Origin: Chamaelirium japonicum
Lineage: Eukaryota; Streptophyta; Magnoliopsida; Liliales; Melanthiaceae
Direction: 5' to 3'
NCBI GenBank assembly: GCA_947650365.1
Contig: OX393557.1
Span: 46,253,979-46,317,978, forward strand
Length of the DNA stretch: 64,000 bases
Positions 21,590 to 32,328 of this stretch are shown here, in pieces. How positions within the stretch are numbered: position 1 is the first letter of the stretch; each line of letters begins with the position of its first letter. A model generated the notes under the pieces. It was given only the letters and a program-made list of their open reading frames with translations, had not been told where the DNA came from and did not search any database. A program made the translations under genes and the position numbers.

Positions 21590-23723
21590 TGTTAGGATTG
21601 ATGTGTTCTAAGCTTGTAAAACTTTATGTTTTGGTCTAATAAAGATTGATAGTTATTATTATATGAGATGCATATAGGTGCGTAACATAGTTAAATGTTC
21701 TTTTAAGAACAGAGAGCCCTGGTTATATGGTAGTCCACTGAGTTGAAGACTGAGTGGATTGGTCCCATATAATCTAAATCAGTTCACAGCTATGATCAGG
21801 TTGGTCGCCTCATCATGTTAAGCTATTGGCGATGACAGTTCATGGGATGTCTTCACCATGGTCATCACCAGGCACAGTGTCTGTGGCTGAACAGAACTAA
21901 CACGGTGTACAGATCAGTGAGCAGACACTGGTACACTAAGCTGTGTTTCTGCTTAGGGTAAAACGGTCCTAAACCCTGAGGAACCACGTCTGATGGACTA
22001 ACCAGTTGCGTGGTGCTTTGGCGCACCAATGTGTGAGGATCCGTATGCAGTGATCCAAAACCACGGTGTACTGGGTTACCCGGCTGGCGTTGCATTAGCG
22101 TGTCACTCCTGCAGGCCATCCACACCCCTGAAGGGAGGTGCGTTCCTTGGTGTGACTTACACTGTACCAAACCCAGGCCTGGTGGTCACCAGTTTGACTG
22201 TTGACCGGGTTCGATTACTCGACGGGGTAATCATAGGTACGATGTATAGGTCAACCTGGAAGGAACCAAGTCATATGATCATTCGAGTCTGACGGTAGTC
22301 TCCACCGCTCGAAGTGAATCATGGCATCAAGTGGAGGGACATCGGGTTTACCACTACTAAGCAGAGAACAGGGGTATGATGGAGAACATAGTAAGTCTGG
22401 GTGAATTGGAGTGCAGCCTGCGTCGCACTCTGGGTGGCTACGCAGGTTAACTCAAGCTCAGAGGATCGATGGTACACTCGGGTAGTGTGTCGATCGAGCT
22501 TAAGTTGGAAGCCATGAACCCCGGTCCCTGATGGTTCCACCTTATCAACATTATGTATGGTTCTTGAACCATCTCCTCGGAACACCATTAGCATTAAGAG
22601 GAAGAAAGAAGTATACGCTCCGTGTGTGCTTGGCACTAGAGCACGGTAGATGCGTAACTACATACGAGTACTAAGGGTTATGCCCGAGACTAGTACAGAG
22701 TCACATGTAGTAATCCCTAGCCATAAGTGAACTTCGCTGCATAGGTGCGATGCACCGGGGTATGTTGCGAGTTGACTAGTTGACTTTGCTAGAGGCACCC
22801 TTCGGTGGCCTCAGTTAATAGTAAGTAACTAGTAGAAATCACTTAAGTAATGGCCGCTAGGTATCGCACGCTAGAAATGGTCAAAATGAGGCGTCAGGGC
22901 GTTTTGGTAAAAACCTCACTCTGCCGGACCTCATTGTTGGCCGACCCTAGCAGTGGGAGACCTTGCTAGGGCCGTCCCTATATTGTAGGGATGAGAATCC
23001 CTCATCTATAGGGGCCGGCCATATGATAAGGATAGGGCTTAGAATCGATTAAGATCGAGCCCTAAAAAGTGGAAAAACGAATAAATACAAGGAGAGATAA
23101 AAAGGAGATAATGGAGAGATAATTGTGGGAGGTATTTATCCCATTGGATCCTTATCCAAGGGGGTAGGCCGGCCCTATATAAAGGGCTATATGGGGCCGG
23201 CTATCATGATGCAAAAACCGAACCCCCCTCCCCTCTCATCTCTCTAGTTCTCTCCCGAATCCATCTCCCGTTTCCCGCTTGCAACTTCGTCTTCCTCGCG
23301 TGGAGTTCTGAAGAAGGAGAAGGGTCGTTCTTCAGAGGCACTCAGAGATCCAAGAGTGACGTTCCGTGCATCGTGTGAGATCGGGTGAATAAGACGGCAA
23401 CGTCTCCAATCGTACCATCGGTATCTTCGTGAACGATCTTCCGTCTCCATCGACAAAGAAGACAATTCTCCGCGGTTAAAAGATCCGTACGAAAGGTATG
23501 TGTAATCTAACATGTAGATCTAGCGAGTTTTATGATTTGCATGCATGCTAGTTAGTTATCACGCTAGATTATCGTTAGGGTTTTCGATTCACGTGCATAC
23601 ACATGCACACATATATAGATTAGTTTCTATGAAAGTTTAAATTGTGTAACGTGCACCATGAATGGTCTTTCGACCGCAAAATCGTTTTCGCTGCGAGCCT
23701 CTACCATGGATTAATTTCCAACA
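21590..23723 (+). repeat. 3' LTR of the nested copia element
   Basis: 2134 bp, the same length as the 5' LTR. It begins right after the polypurine tract and ends TTTCCAACA, immediately followed by the CTCGA duplication. Confidence 0.93.
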
Positions 23724-23728
23724 CTCGA

Positions 23729-24367
23729 CACCCTCAGGGCACTGGAGCTGTCTAGAGGGGTAGGAGTCCTCGATAGTCGCAGCGAGATGGGAGACTGGCC
23801 CAGGACCTTTGAAACGACCCCTCCAGGGTCCTCCAACCACTATTGGGCACTCCTTCCAACCCCTCATGGAGTCGGATAAGCCTCCAATGGGAGGACGACT
23901 GCCTGCGCACGCCTGTAGGCTGAAGTAGGAATACACGCTGCCTGGCGTTGTCTTGTAGTCTTTGACAAAATACTTTTTCAAGAGATATGCGAGCAGAGCT
24001 GCTGCCCCACTAGTTCTTCTATTGTCTCGATACAGTGGAGTATCCTCCAGCCGTTGCCAGCTATCTGGCCTAGGGACACCTTCATATACTCCAGTAGGTG
24101 ACCTGAGAAGCTCACGAGAGGAAGTCTCAGGCCGTAACGCAGCTGTCCGAGGGTGATGACAGTACGGTCGCCATCGTCAGGGTCCAAGGGACCGGTACCG
24201 AAAGAGAGTGAGATGGCATCAGGGATGCTGTAAGCTGCCCGGATGTCCTCCAACAGTGGAAACTTCTTTGGCACGGTGAACCAGGTGAAAGACATCTTCA
24301 GTGCTGGCTCTCGGTGTGTATCCAAACGAAACTCCTTCCAACACGTGACCCCTCGACGTGTATCCAA
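23729..24367 (-). pseudogene. Antisense gene of the Tat element (gypsy-type transposon domain)
   Basis: The minus strand encodes a protein segment with FPLLEDIRAAYSIPDA, LGQLRYGLRLPLVSF and LLEYMKVSLGQIAGNGWRIL. This resembles the domain called 'putative gypsy type transposon' (Transposase_28 style), found in antisense genes of Tat-lineage elements. A likely start is the Met at about 24295 (MSFTWFTVPKKF). The nested copia element entered this gene at 23724-23728. Its function is unknown. It belongs to a fossil element and is interrupted. Confidence 0.65.
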
Positions 24368-24425
24368 AGGGAGCTATCTCCAACACGCAACTCCTTGGCG
24401 TGTATCTAAGCTAACTTTGGTGTAG
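24310..24425. repeat. Short minisatellite before the Tat antisense gene
   Basis: Three imperfect copies of a roughly 45-bp unit containing GTGTATCCAAA and CTCCTTCCAACACG-type motifs. Confidence 0.55.
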
Positions 24426-24520
24426 CTACCGCCTCGTACAGCAATTCTTCAACCCGAGCGAGCCTTCAGCCACAGAAGAGAAATCTGAAGCAGAGGAAGA
24501 AAATGAACCCTCGGGGTCCT

Positions 24521-24527
24521 ACTTATA
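24521..24527 (-). promoter_or_regulatory. Candidate TATA box of the Tat antisense gene
   Basis: The minus strand reads TATAAGT, about 155 bp upstream of the first in-frame Met at 24367 and about 230 bp upstream of the more likely start near 24295. Confidence 0.4.
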
Positions 24528-24738
24528 GAAAAAGTTGGAGTTGGGAGAAGGGGTTCGGATTTTGAGAAAGAGAGAAGGCGGGGTGGCGACGCCTGGTGAC
24601 GCTATATGGTGAAAAACTGGGAAAAGCCCAGATAGCTATTTGGAGTTCCAACAGCACTGAAGTGAGGCTGGCACGCAAATCGAGGCAAAGCGATCATGAC
24701 TGGGCGGGACTGAAGACCGTCCGGTCAGGAGGGGGTAT

Positions 24739-25083
24739 TGTGTGTACCCTCCCGGTTGGCCGTGCAACAGACAAGGAGGGGGGGTCGGTCGCGCAACAGC
24801 CCCCCCTCCCTCCTATCTCTTTCGGTCGGCCACGTAACAGACGAGGAAGAGGGGGTCGGCCACGCAACAGCCCCCCCCTTTCTCTCTTTTCGGTCGGCCG
24901 CGCAACAGACAAGGAAGGGGGGGTCGGCTGCGCAACAGCCCCCCCTCCCTTCTTTCTTTCGGTCGGCCACGCAACAGACGAGGAAAGGGGGGGTCGGCTG
25001 CGCAACAGCCCCCCCTTCTCTCTTTCCGATCCGCCGCGCAACAGACAAGGAAGGGGGGGTCGGTCGCGCAACAGAGCCCCCTC

Positions 25084-25125
<42 letters not shown>

Positions 25126-25806
25126 CGGCCACGCAACAGGCAACAAGGAAGGGGGGGTGTCGGTCGGCCGCGTAACAGCCCCTCCCCCTCTTTATCTCGG
25201 TTGGCCGCGCAACAAGGTGAAGAGAATGGCGACGGTTGAACCCGGAAATCTCGGGCGCGTGGAGATTACGGAGTGCTGACTACGCTCCTGAGATTTTCAG
25301 CTACAGCGACCGGGCGTCGACCGCGCGCCACGTCATCACTACCGTGACGATTGAGCTCTTTGCGGGGACACGTCGTCTACCCGCTCCACGCGGAGCGCCA
25401 CAACCGTCATCCCATCACTATAAAAGGGGACCTACCCCTTCAGCAAAGAGAGAGGAATTCTGGAGGAGACGCTGCCCGTTTGTCCCAAAATTTGCGGAGG
25501 TCGGTAGATAGTCAGACGCTGTTCGCGGCGGTCGGTAGTTAGCTGCTGTCTGTGGAGGTCTGTAGCTTGAGTAGAATTTCAGAGGTCGGTATCTTGGGTG
25601 ACCGATCCTCAGGGTGTAATTGGGGTTAAGGTGAGAGATTGTAACCGTTGCAATTGTGTTAGTGCATTCTCGCCCCACCCGTGGTTTTTTCCCCTTCGAC
25701 GTTGCGAAGGGGTTTTTCCATGTAACCATCGCCTTCTTTCTTTTCTTTGGCGTGTTAGATTCTGTTCGCCATCCGAACCTCCTGGTTCGATTAAAAACCC
25801 CCCACA
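24739..25806 (+). repeat. 3' LTR of the Tat-like element
   Basis: TGTGTGTACCC ... CCCCCCACA. It parallels 2968-4147, including minisatellite, short CT run, TATAAAA box and the conserved 3' third. It is about 110 bp shorter, mainly through loss of repeat units. Confidence 0.88.
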
Positions 25807-26374
25807 AGCGCCCTTTGGAGCAACGACCCTTCGATGCCACGGTGCGTGGAGAGAGAGAGAGAGAGCTAGTCAAACTTACGGCCCTTCGATCCCTTTGTAT
25901 GGAGCCCTGGGTCGAATTTTATAAGAGCCTAGAGTTCGGAGAGGTTGGCACATGCCTGGCCACGTTGCTGCTAGGCGGCACGCCGTCGTTGGTGCAGGGG
26001 GTCACTCCTCGGGCTAGCCTATTAGTAGTCAGGGCAGGCAGCATTGTGCTACAGAGGTGCCAATCCTCCCAGGGAATCTCCACATGTCGTACATCAGTTG
26101 GTGGCAGGTCGGCGTCGTCATGCGTCGATAGGTGGTCAACGAAGTGGAGCACGTTGTTCTCCTGTGCCACACATTGTGCTTCCGTGATGCAAGAGATCAA
26201 GCCCCTCCAAAAGAGGCAGTTACAGCCAGTCCACGCTTCTCCAAAAAAGGCAACTATAATCAGTCCACACTTCTCCAAAAGCGCCAGCTACAACCAACCC
26301 ATGCTTCTACCAAAGAAGCAAGCCATCATGCCTCCTTCCTAAAGATGGCAGCTAGAACAACTTAGAAGGAAGGC
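25807..26374. other. Unassigned sequence right of the Tat element
   Basis: No gene recognised. About 26210-26325 holds three copies of a roughly 33-bp unit (CAGTCCACGCTTCTCCAAAA type). A purine-rich tract at 26364-26374 precedes the LTR-like start at 26375. This may be the 3' interior of an older retroelement that was the target of the Tat insertion (inference). Confidence 0.35.
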
Positions 26375-26615
26375 TGTCGGGGGAAAATTTTGCTAGAGAG
26401 GTCGCTTGACCTGCAAGACAAGGGAATCACATAAACAGCTGGCTCCGTGAGGAGCACAAACCCTCCGATGCTCAAGTCAATGAAGGTTCGAACGGGGAGG
26501 TAGAAAATCAAGAAACGGGTCTTGTTTCAAAGTTTCGAACCTATACTTTGGAGCCCTAGGTCGTACCTTTATAGCCCTCCTGCAGACCACAGGAGGCCTA
26601 GGCTAACATGTCGTC
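26375..26615 (+). repeat. Truncated LTR-like sequence
   Basis: Starts TGTCGGGGGAAAAT after a polypurine-like tract, as a 3' LTR would, and is cut by the CACTA insertion at 26616. It includes GGAGCACAAACCCTCCGATG-type sequence. The right remainder is not found in the window. Confidence 0.4.
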
Positions 26616-27058
26616 CACTACAAGGAAGAGGTTTATTGCCGATGGACATTTTAATTACCGTCGGTAATAATATAAATATTACCGACGGTAATACATATTT
26701 TCGTCGGTAATATAACTTTAATATTTTACTAATATTTAAAATATTTATTACCGACAGTATTTTTTTATCCGTCGGTAATATATTATTACCGACGGTATTT
26801 ATTAGTTCCGTCGGCGAAATGGATTATTACCGACGGTCTTAACAATAGGCCGTCGCAAATAATAATTATTGATATTTTAATAATATTTTTACATATATAT
26901 TACCGACAGCCATTTATTATCCGTTGGTAATGTATTTGTACCGACGGGTTATGCGTATCCGTCGGTATAGTGATTATTATTATTGACGGAAATATTATGA
27001 CCGTCGGTAATAATATTATTACCGACGGAATATTAATTTCCGTCGGTAATAAACCCTG
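26616..27058. repeat. Subterminal repeats of the CACTA element
   Basis: More than a dozen copies of a 10-13 bp motif, TTACCGACGGTAA or its complement CCGTCGGTAAT, occur in both orientations with AT-rich spacers. In En/Spm the subterminal motif is the binding site of TNPA. By analogy these are the candidate binding sites for the product of 32329-34025. Confidence 0.85.
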
Positions 27059-28374
27059 CGATTTTTAAGTTGTTTCGATCCCCCTTTGCTGCTCTCTGGA
27101 TTATTCTCCTCCCCCCCTTGCGAATTCGATCCCCCCCCCCCCCCCCGGCCCGCTCAGGCGCACCACCCCGGCCCCCGGCCTCCCCTCCGGCTCGCCCCGG
27201 CCTCCTCCGGCTTACCCCCCCGGCCTCCCCTCCGGCGCATCCCCTTGCCCCTCCCGGGCTCCCCTCTGCCGGTGCCACTGCTCCGGCCTCCCCTCCACCG
27301 GTGCCACTGCTCCTCCTTCTCCTCCCTCTCCAGTAATTGGTTTCAATTCCAAATCCCACCCTAAAGTTTGAAATGTTAGCATAATACCCCTTTGTCTAAG
27401 TACTTAATTTTCTCATTTCATCATTTTTATCTGATTAAAACTAATTGCATGTGTCTTTTGGTTCCTTATTACCATGGATTTAGTAGAGTATAAGATTGGA
27501 TAGGGATATGACCGGGTTTGATTATATCATTTTATCTAGGGCTGATTTTCAGATGGATCGGATCGGAATAGAGGTGTTCAGAAAATTGAGAAAAAATTTT
27601 GGAATCCCAAATGTTATTTTGATTCCGATTCTGAAATTTCGGAATTTCATAATCCAATTCCGATTCGGAATTATGGGAATTTTTTGGAATGTTACATTTT
27701 CGGAAATTAGGCTTAGGGTTTAGGTTTGGGTTTAGGTATGGCTGCAAACGAACCAAGCTGTTCGTGAGCAGCTCGCGGCTTGGCTCGATAAAAGCTCATT
27801 CGAGTTCATTCGGTTACTAGTCAAGCCAAGCCCAAGCCTAGAGTTTAGGCTCGTTTAATAAACGAGCCAAGCTCAAGCAGACCAAATCTCGGCTCGTTTG
27901 GGCTTGCATGCTTGTTTAGGGCTTGTGAGCAAAGCTCGTGAACAAACTTGATAGGCTCATAATGGGCTCGTGAATATGCTCATAAATGACTTGAATAAGC
28001 CTAACATATATCTTAGTATGAAGTTTAGGCTCATGAACAAGCTCGATAAGGGACTGTTCAATCACTAATTAAGCATAGCCTAGTCTGAAGTTTAGGCTTG
28101 TGAACAAGCTCAAGCCGACCAAAGCTTGGTTCAGCTTTAACCCCCCACATATGAGATGCAGTTTGAAACTAAAAATAAAAACTGGTGTGTACTTACCATG
28201 AAATCCTAATATCAATCATTTATGTTCTAAGAACTGGTGTAGATTGCAACAGTCGATGATTGACCTTCGGGCTTTGGATTTTTTTATTAACAAAAATTGG
28301 GCAGAAGCTATCGCCATTTTTCCATTAACTAAAATTGTGTGGAGTCTTATAGACATGGTTTGAAATTACTGCAG
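27059..28374 (+). other. Leader and predicted 5' intron of the CACTA gene
   Basis: 27110-27335 is C-rich (CGGCC repeats), like an untranslated first exon. Proline-rich frames through it are composition artefacts. AT-rich sequence follows, ending in TTACTGCAG just before 28375, a plausible splice acceptor 25 bp before the transposase ATG. A TIR-less repeat is nested at 27740-28139. Confidence 0.45.
27740..28139. mobile_element. Non-autonomous repeat of the GCTGCAAACGAACC type
   Basis: Begins GGCTGCAAACGAACCAAGC and ends near GCTTGGTTCAGCTTTAA, weakly inverted ends. The interior is built from AGCTCGTGAAC / TTTAGGCTCGTTTAA motifs. Similar sequences are widespread as small dispersed repeats in plants. 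The superfamily is not determined. Confidence 0.5.
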
Positions 28375-28399
28375 GTGTTGTATAGCCAGATAGACTAAT

Positions 28400-30991
28400 A
28401 TGTCTTCGATCGATAAGGGTTGGATGCGTAATTCGAATCGAATGAGTCAAGAGTACAGAGAAGGAGTCAGGAAATTTATGGATTTTGCATTTGAGCGTCT
28501 TGCACCGCTTGATAAAAAAATTATGTATCCCTGTATAGACTGCGAAAGGGTGACTAGGAAGGTTCGAGACGAATATGAGGTTGATCTTATAATGCGTGGT
28601 ATTGACATTAGCTATACCCGTTGGTTCTCGCACGGTAAGGAGCTAGATGCAGTCCCCATGGTAGCTCACGGTAAAACTGCAAGCACAGTGATCGATGATG
28701 ATAATATTAATACAGACGATGACGATGACATGTAGGGTATGATACATGATTTGCAAGGTGGAATAGGCACGGAAACACCGTCAGGTGATCAGCCCAATAT
28801 TGATGCGGACAAGTTTTACAGATTGCTTAAGGATGCCGAACAACCTCTATACCCGGGGTGTGAGAAGTTTTCAAAACTCTCTTTCACTGTAAAGTTTCTT
28901 CATTTGAAGTGCCTCAATGGTTGGAGTAATAAGTCATTTAATATATTGGTAGAGTTATTGAAAGAGGCTTTTCCTATAGGTGAGACAGTATCGAAATATT
29001 CAATGAGGCGAAGAAGATAATTAAAGATCTCGATCTTGGTTATGACAAAATTGATGCATGCGTGAACGATTGTATGTTGTACCGGAAGGAGTACGAACAT
29101 GCGCGGTCACACAACATATGCGGAGCAACGAGATATAAAGAGACGGATACCGAGTTTATTACCAATCGAAGGAAGAAAAATATATCTATAAAGGTTCTCC
29201 TATACTTCCCGCTTAGGGACAGGCTTCAAAGGTTATTTATGTCATCGAAGACTGCTGAGCACATGAGGTGGCATGCACGAGAATATACAGATGATAGGGT
29301 TATGAGACATCCGGCTGAGTCTCTGACATGGAAAGATTTTGATCAGACCTATCCTAAATTCGCATGTGAAGTTTGCAACGTCAGGTTAGGGCTTGCTAGC
29401 GATGGCTTCAAGCCCTTTGGGAATATGAGTGTGTTGTACAGCATTTGGCCAGTTGTCCTGGTTCCATACAATTTGCCTCCCTGGATATACTTAAAAAAGC
29501 CATACATAATGCTCTCCTTACTCATTCCCGGACCCAGGTCGCCTGGTAATGATATTGACGTTTACTTGCAGTCGTTGATTAATGAGTTGAACGAGTTATG
29601 GGAAGTTGGGGCCGATATGTATGATGCCTCGTTGCACCAAAATTTTCAGATGCATGCGGCACTTCTATGGACCATCAACGATTTTCCTGCATATGCCAAC
29701 TTATCCGGGTGGAGTACTAAAGAAAAATTAGCGTGCCCTACATGCAATAAGGAGACAGATTCATTACGGTTAAAGAACGGAGGCAAGTTCTGTTATATGG
29801 GCCATCGAAGATTCCTTGTTAACGGCCATAAGTAGAGGCAGAATAAAAGAGCGTTCAATGGCAAGAAGAAACTTGCAAAGGCCCTGGAGCAGCTTTCGGG
29901 GGTAGAAGTCTTGTGTGAATTAGATCAGCTTGATACGGTGGTACTTGGGAAAGGCAAAAAGAAGAGAACATATGAAATATCTACGCGTGAGCATAACTAA
30001 AAGAAGAAGAGTATTTTTTTTAAACTACCATACTGGAGCAGCCTACTCTTGCGGCATAACTTGGATGTTATGCATATCGAGAAAAATGTGTGTGATAACA
30101 TTATAAGAACACTGCTGAATCTCGACGGTAAGACGAAGGATAATCTTAAATCTTATCTCGATCTTAAGGAGTTGGGCATCTGAAAATCACTTCATTCCCA
30201 AGAGATTGAGGATAAGTATGTGTTGCCAGTTGCATGCTACACCATGAGCTCACAGCAGAAGGCAGCCTTATGTGCATTCCTACGGTCTGTGAAAACGTCG
30301 GACGGTTACTCTTCGAATGTCGCACGATGCGTGCAGAGAACGATCGAAAATTATCTGGATTAAAGAGCCACGATTATCATGTTCTTATACAACGATTATT
30401 ATCTCTTGCTATATGTGGAAATTTAACCGAACAGGTATCCGGTCCGTTAATTGAGCTCAGCAGTTTTTTCAAACAGTTATGCTCGAAGGTAATTAGACTG
30501 GACCAACTTGATCAGATGTAGAGGGATATTGTTATCACATTGTGCAAGCTAGAGATGATATCTTTACCTTTCTTCTTTGACTGGCCCAGTTCATTACTGC
30601 TAGATGTAATTAGACTGACCCAGTTCATTACCGCTAGATGTATTTTATCGAGATATAATCGTCTCGTCTTATTTTTTAATGTATTTGATAATTCTTGATA
30701 TATTTATCCATAATTTTTTTTCTCAAATTAGGTACTTGCGAACATTAAAATCATATGTTCGTAATAAGAGTCGCCCGGAAGGATCAATTGCTGAAGGATA
30801 CCTAGCAGAAGAATGTCTGATATTCTGCTCAAGATACCTACATGGTATAGACACGCGATTTAATCAACTTAAGCAAAACTATGACGGTGGTTTAATAAAC
30901 TTCAATGGGGGTCTGTCTATATTTACCGAAATGGGTAGACCTCTAGGAGGAGGCAAAACCTATCGAATGTCTGTAGATGAGATTCAACAGG

Positions 30992-31084
<93 letters not shown>

Positions 31085-32061
31085 CGCCAATGTGATGAAG
31101 TATGGTCATTCATTGAGTAAGCATTTTACGATCATTTACTCATTCTTTCAATCCATTCATTAAGTATATGTACTAATTATAATCTAATTCATAATCTGTA
31201 AAATAGAAAGTATAAAGCCATCATTAATAATCAGGATACTCTAAATGCTCCATAAATTCATGATCGTGAATTTCCATTGTGGTTCGAGAAACACGTAAGT
31301 GTTCACATCATAACTTAATTTTATTGATATCCATTACCGAACAATAATTATGTGTTCACATCATGAATGTTATGTGGTTATTATAGGAACAAGAGCTGTA
31401 CGACAACCACGATCTGTTGATGAATGAGGATCTCTGATGCTTATCTTGTAGCCCTTTGCAAGACGCAATATTAATTGATGGTTATATCGTGAACGGTTAT
31501 AGATTTTGAACAAAAAATAGTGAAAAATCACGAAGAAAACAAAATAGTGGGGTTGTCGTCAATGGTCAACAAGAAGAATTAGAAAATATCGACTTCTACG
31601 GTATCCTCAACGAGATTCTCGAGATTAAATTCCTTGACCAAAATCGGATCGTATTATTCAAATGCGATTGGTATGATGTTAATAATCGCGGGACTGGTTA
31701 TAATATCGACAAATACGTTTTTATTAGTGTTAACACCGGCAAGAGATTGAATACCCAATATCAAGATCCATTCATTCTTGCCTCTTTTGTGGAACAGATA
31801 TTTTACGCATCGGATAATACCTCTTTAGGTTGGCAAATTATAGTCAGGTCACCACCCAGAGATTTTTACGACATGTGAGATAAAGATGCAGGGGTCGTCG
31901 ATGATGATTTAGATGCATATCAGAATGATGAGATGATCGTTGTCAACGCAGTACACAACGAAAATAAAGAGGTCAACAATATAAACTGGACAGCGAATGC
32001 AAATCAAATGATAAAAGAGGGATGCGATGAGAGTGACGGAGATGAGACACAAAATGACTAG
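28400..32061 (+). pseudogene. CACTA TNP2-type transposase gene, decayed
   Basis: TNP2-type transposases cut CACTA elements at their termini. The N-terminal transposase-associated domain (28400-28690) has GWMRNSNRMSQEYREGV, CERVTRK and TRWFSHGKE. The tnp2 domain spans 29110-30170 (WHAREYTDDRVMRHP, NDIDVYLQSLINEL, NLDVMHIEKNVCDNI). A DUF4218-like part follows (30330-30870, KSHDYHVLIQRLL, YVRNKSRPEGSIAEGYLAEECL), then a DUF4216-like part (about 31490-31880, GQQEELENIDFYGIL, LFKCDWYDV). Decay is clear: an in-frame TAG at 28733, a one-base deletion near 29000, further stops at 29833, about 30000 and 30181, a TGA in the DUF4216 region near 31876, and an (AT)n expansion. The 3' end at the TAG of 32059 is inferred. 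Confidence 0.85.
30995..31082. repeat. (AT)n microsatellite, about 44 units
   Basis: A pure AT run inside the TNP2-type gene, right after the DUF4218-like segment. It replaces sequence that normally links DUF4218 to DUF4216. Confidence 0.95.
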
Positions 32062-32099
32062 ACCTGGATTGTTTCATATGTAAATTGGACTGTTAGAAA

Positions 32100-32300
32100 A
32101 TGAATATCTTACTGTTTCATATGTAAATCAAATTGTTTCATATATAAATCATATTGTTTCATATGTATATCATATTGTTTCATATGTATATCATATTGTT
32201 TTATATTGTTTCATATGTAAATCAAATTGTTTCATATTATTTCATATGTAAATCATATTGTTTCATATGTAAATCAAACTGTTGTTTATATCATATTATT
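32100..32300 (+). repeat. Short AT-rich tandem repeat TTTCATATGTAAATCA
   Basis: About ten degenerate copies of a TTGTTTCATATGTAAATCA-type unit of roughly 19-20 bp lie between the two CACTA genes, just ahead of the second gene. Non-coding. Confidence 0.8.
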
Positions 32301-32328
32301 TCATATAGAAAAATATTACTACTTTCAG

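Larger units (their letters stand above)
13734..23723 (+). mobile_element. Complete Ty1/copia retrotransposon (Angela/Tork-like) nested in the Tat element
   Basis: The 9990-bp element is flanked by perfect CTCGA target duplications (13729-13733 and 23724-23728). The two LTRs are both 2134 bp with no length difference. By hand I count about 65-70 mismatches (about 3%), roughly 1.2 million years at 1.3e-8 per site per year. The primer-binding site TGGTATCAGAGC (initiator tRNA-Met type) is at 15870 and the polypurine tract CAAGTGGGAGAT at 21578-21589. Gag, protease, integrase, reverse transcriptase and RNase H follow in copia order. It is structurally whole, but the coding region has a handful of breaks, so it is a fossil. 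Lineage is judged from the reverse transcriptase style (IWQMDVKTAFLN, ASRSWN). Confidence 0.93.
2968..25806 (+). mobile_element. Tat-like Ty3/gypsy LTR retrotransposon with nested insertions
   Basis: It is bounded by LTRs at 2968-4147 and 24739-25806. Flanking pentamers AGCTC (2963-2967) and AGCGC (25807-25811) differ by one base and fit one decayed target duplication. In order it holds gag, protease, reverse transcriptase, RNase H and integrase, then a 145-bp tandem repeat and an antisense gene, which is the Tat-lineage layout. Two later insertions sit inside: a solo LTR (7873-9826) and a complete copia element (13734-23723). Without them it is about 10.9 kb. The element is broken, with several reading-frame interruptions besides the insertions. 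The LTRs differ by roughly 6% outside the repeats, suggesting about 2 million years if a grass rate (1.3e-8 per site per year) applies. Confidence 0.88.

Noticed and set aside
2968-25806. Treating the two Tat LTRs as unrelated solo LTRs
   Set aside because: Near-matching flanking pentamers (AGCTC, AGCGC), same orientation, and Tat coding and antisense-gene sequence on both sides of the nested copia argue for one element.
27033-27364. Gly/Pro-rich frames on both strands near the CACTA left end
   Set aside because: C-rich leader sequence open in several frames. The transposase start is supported at 28400 instead.
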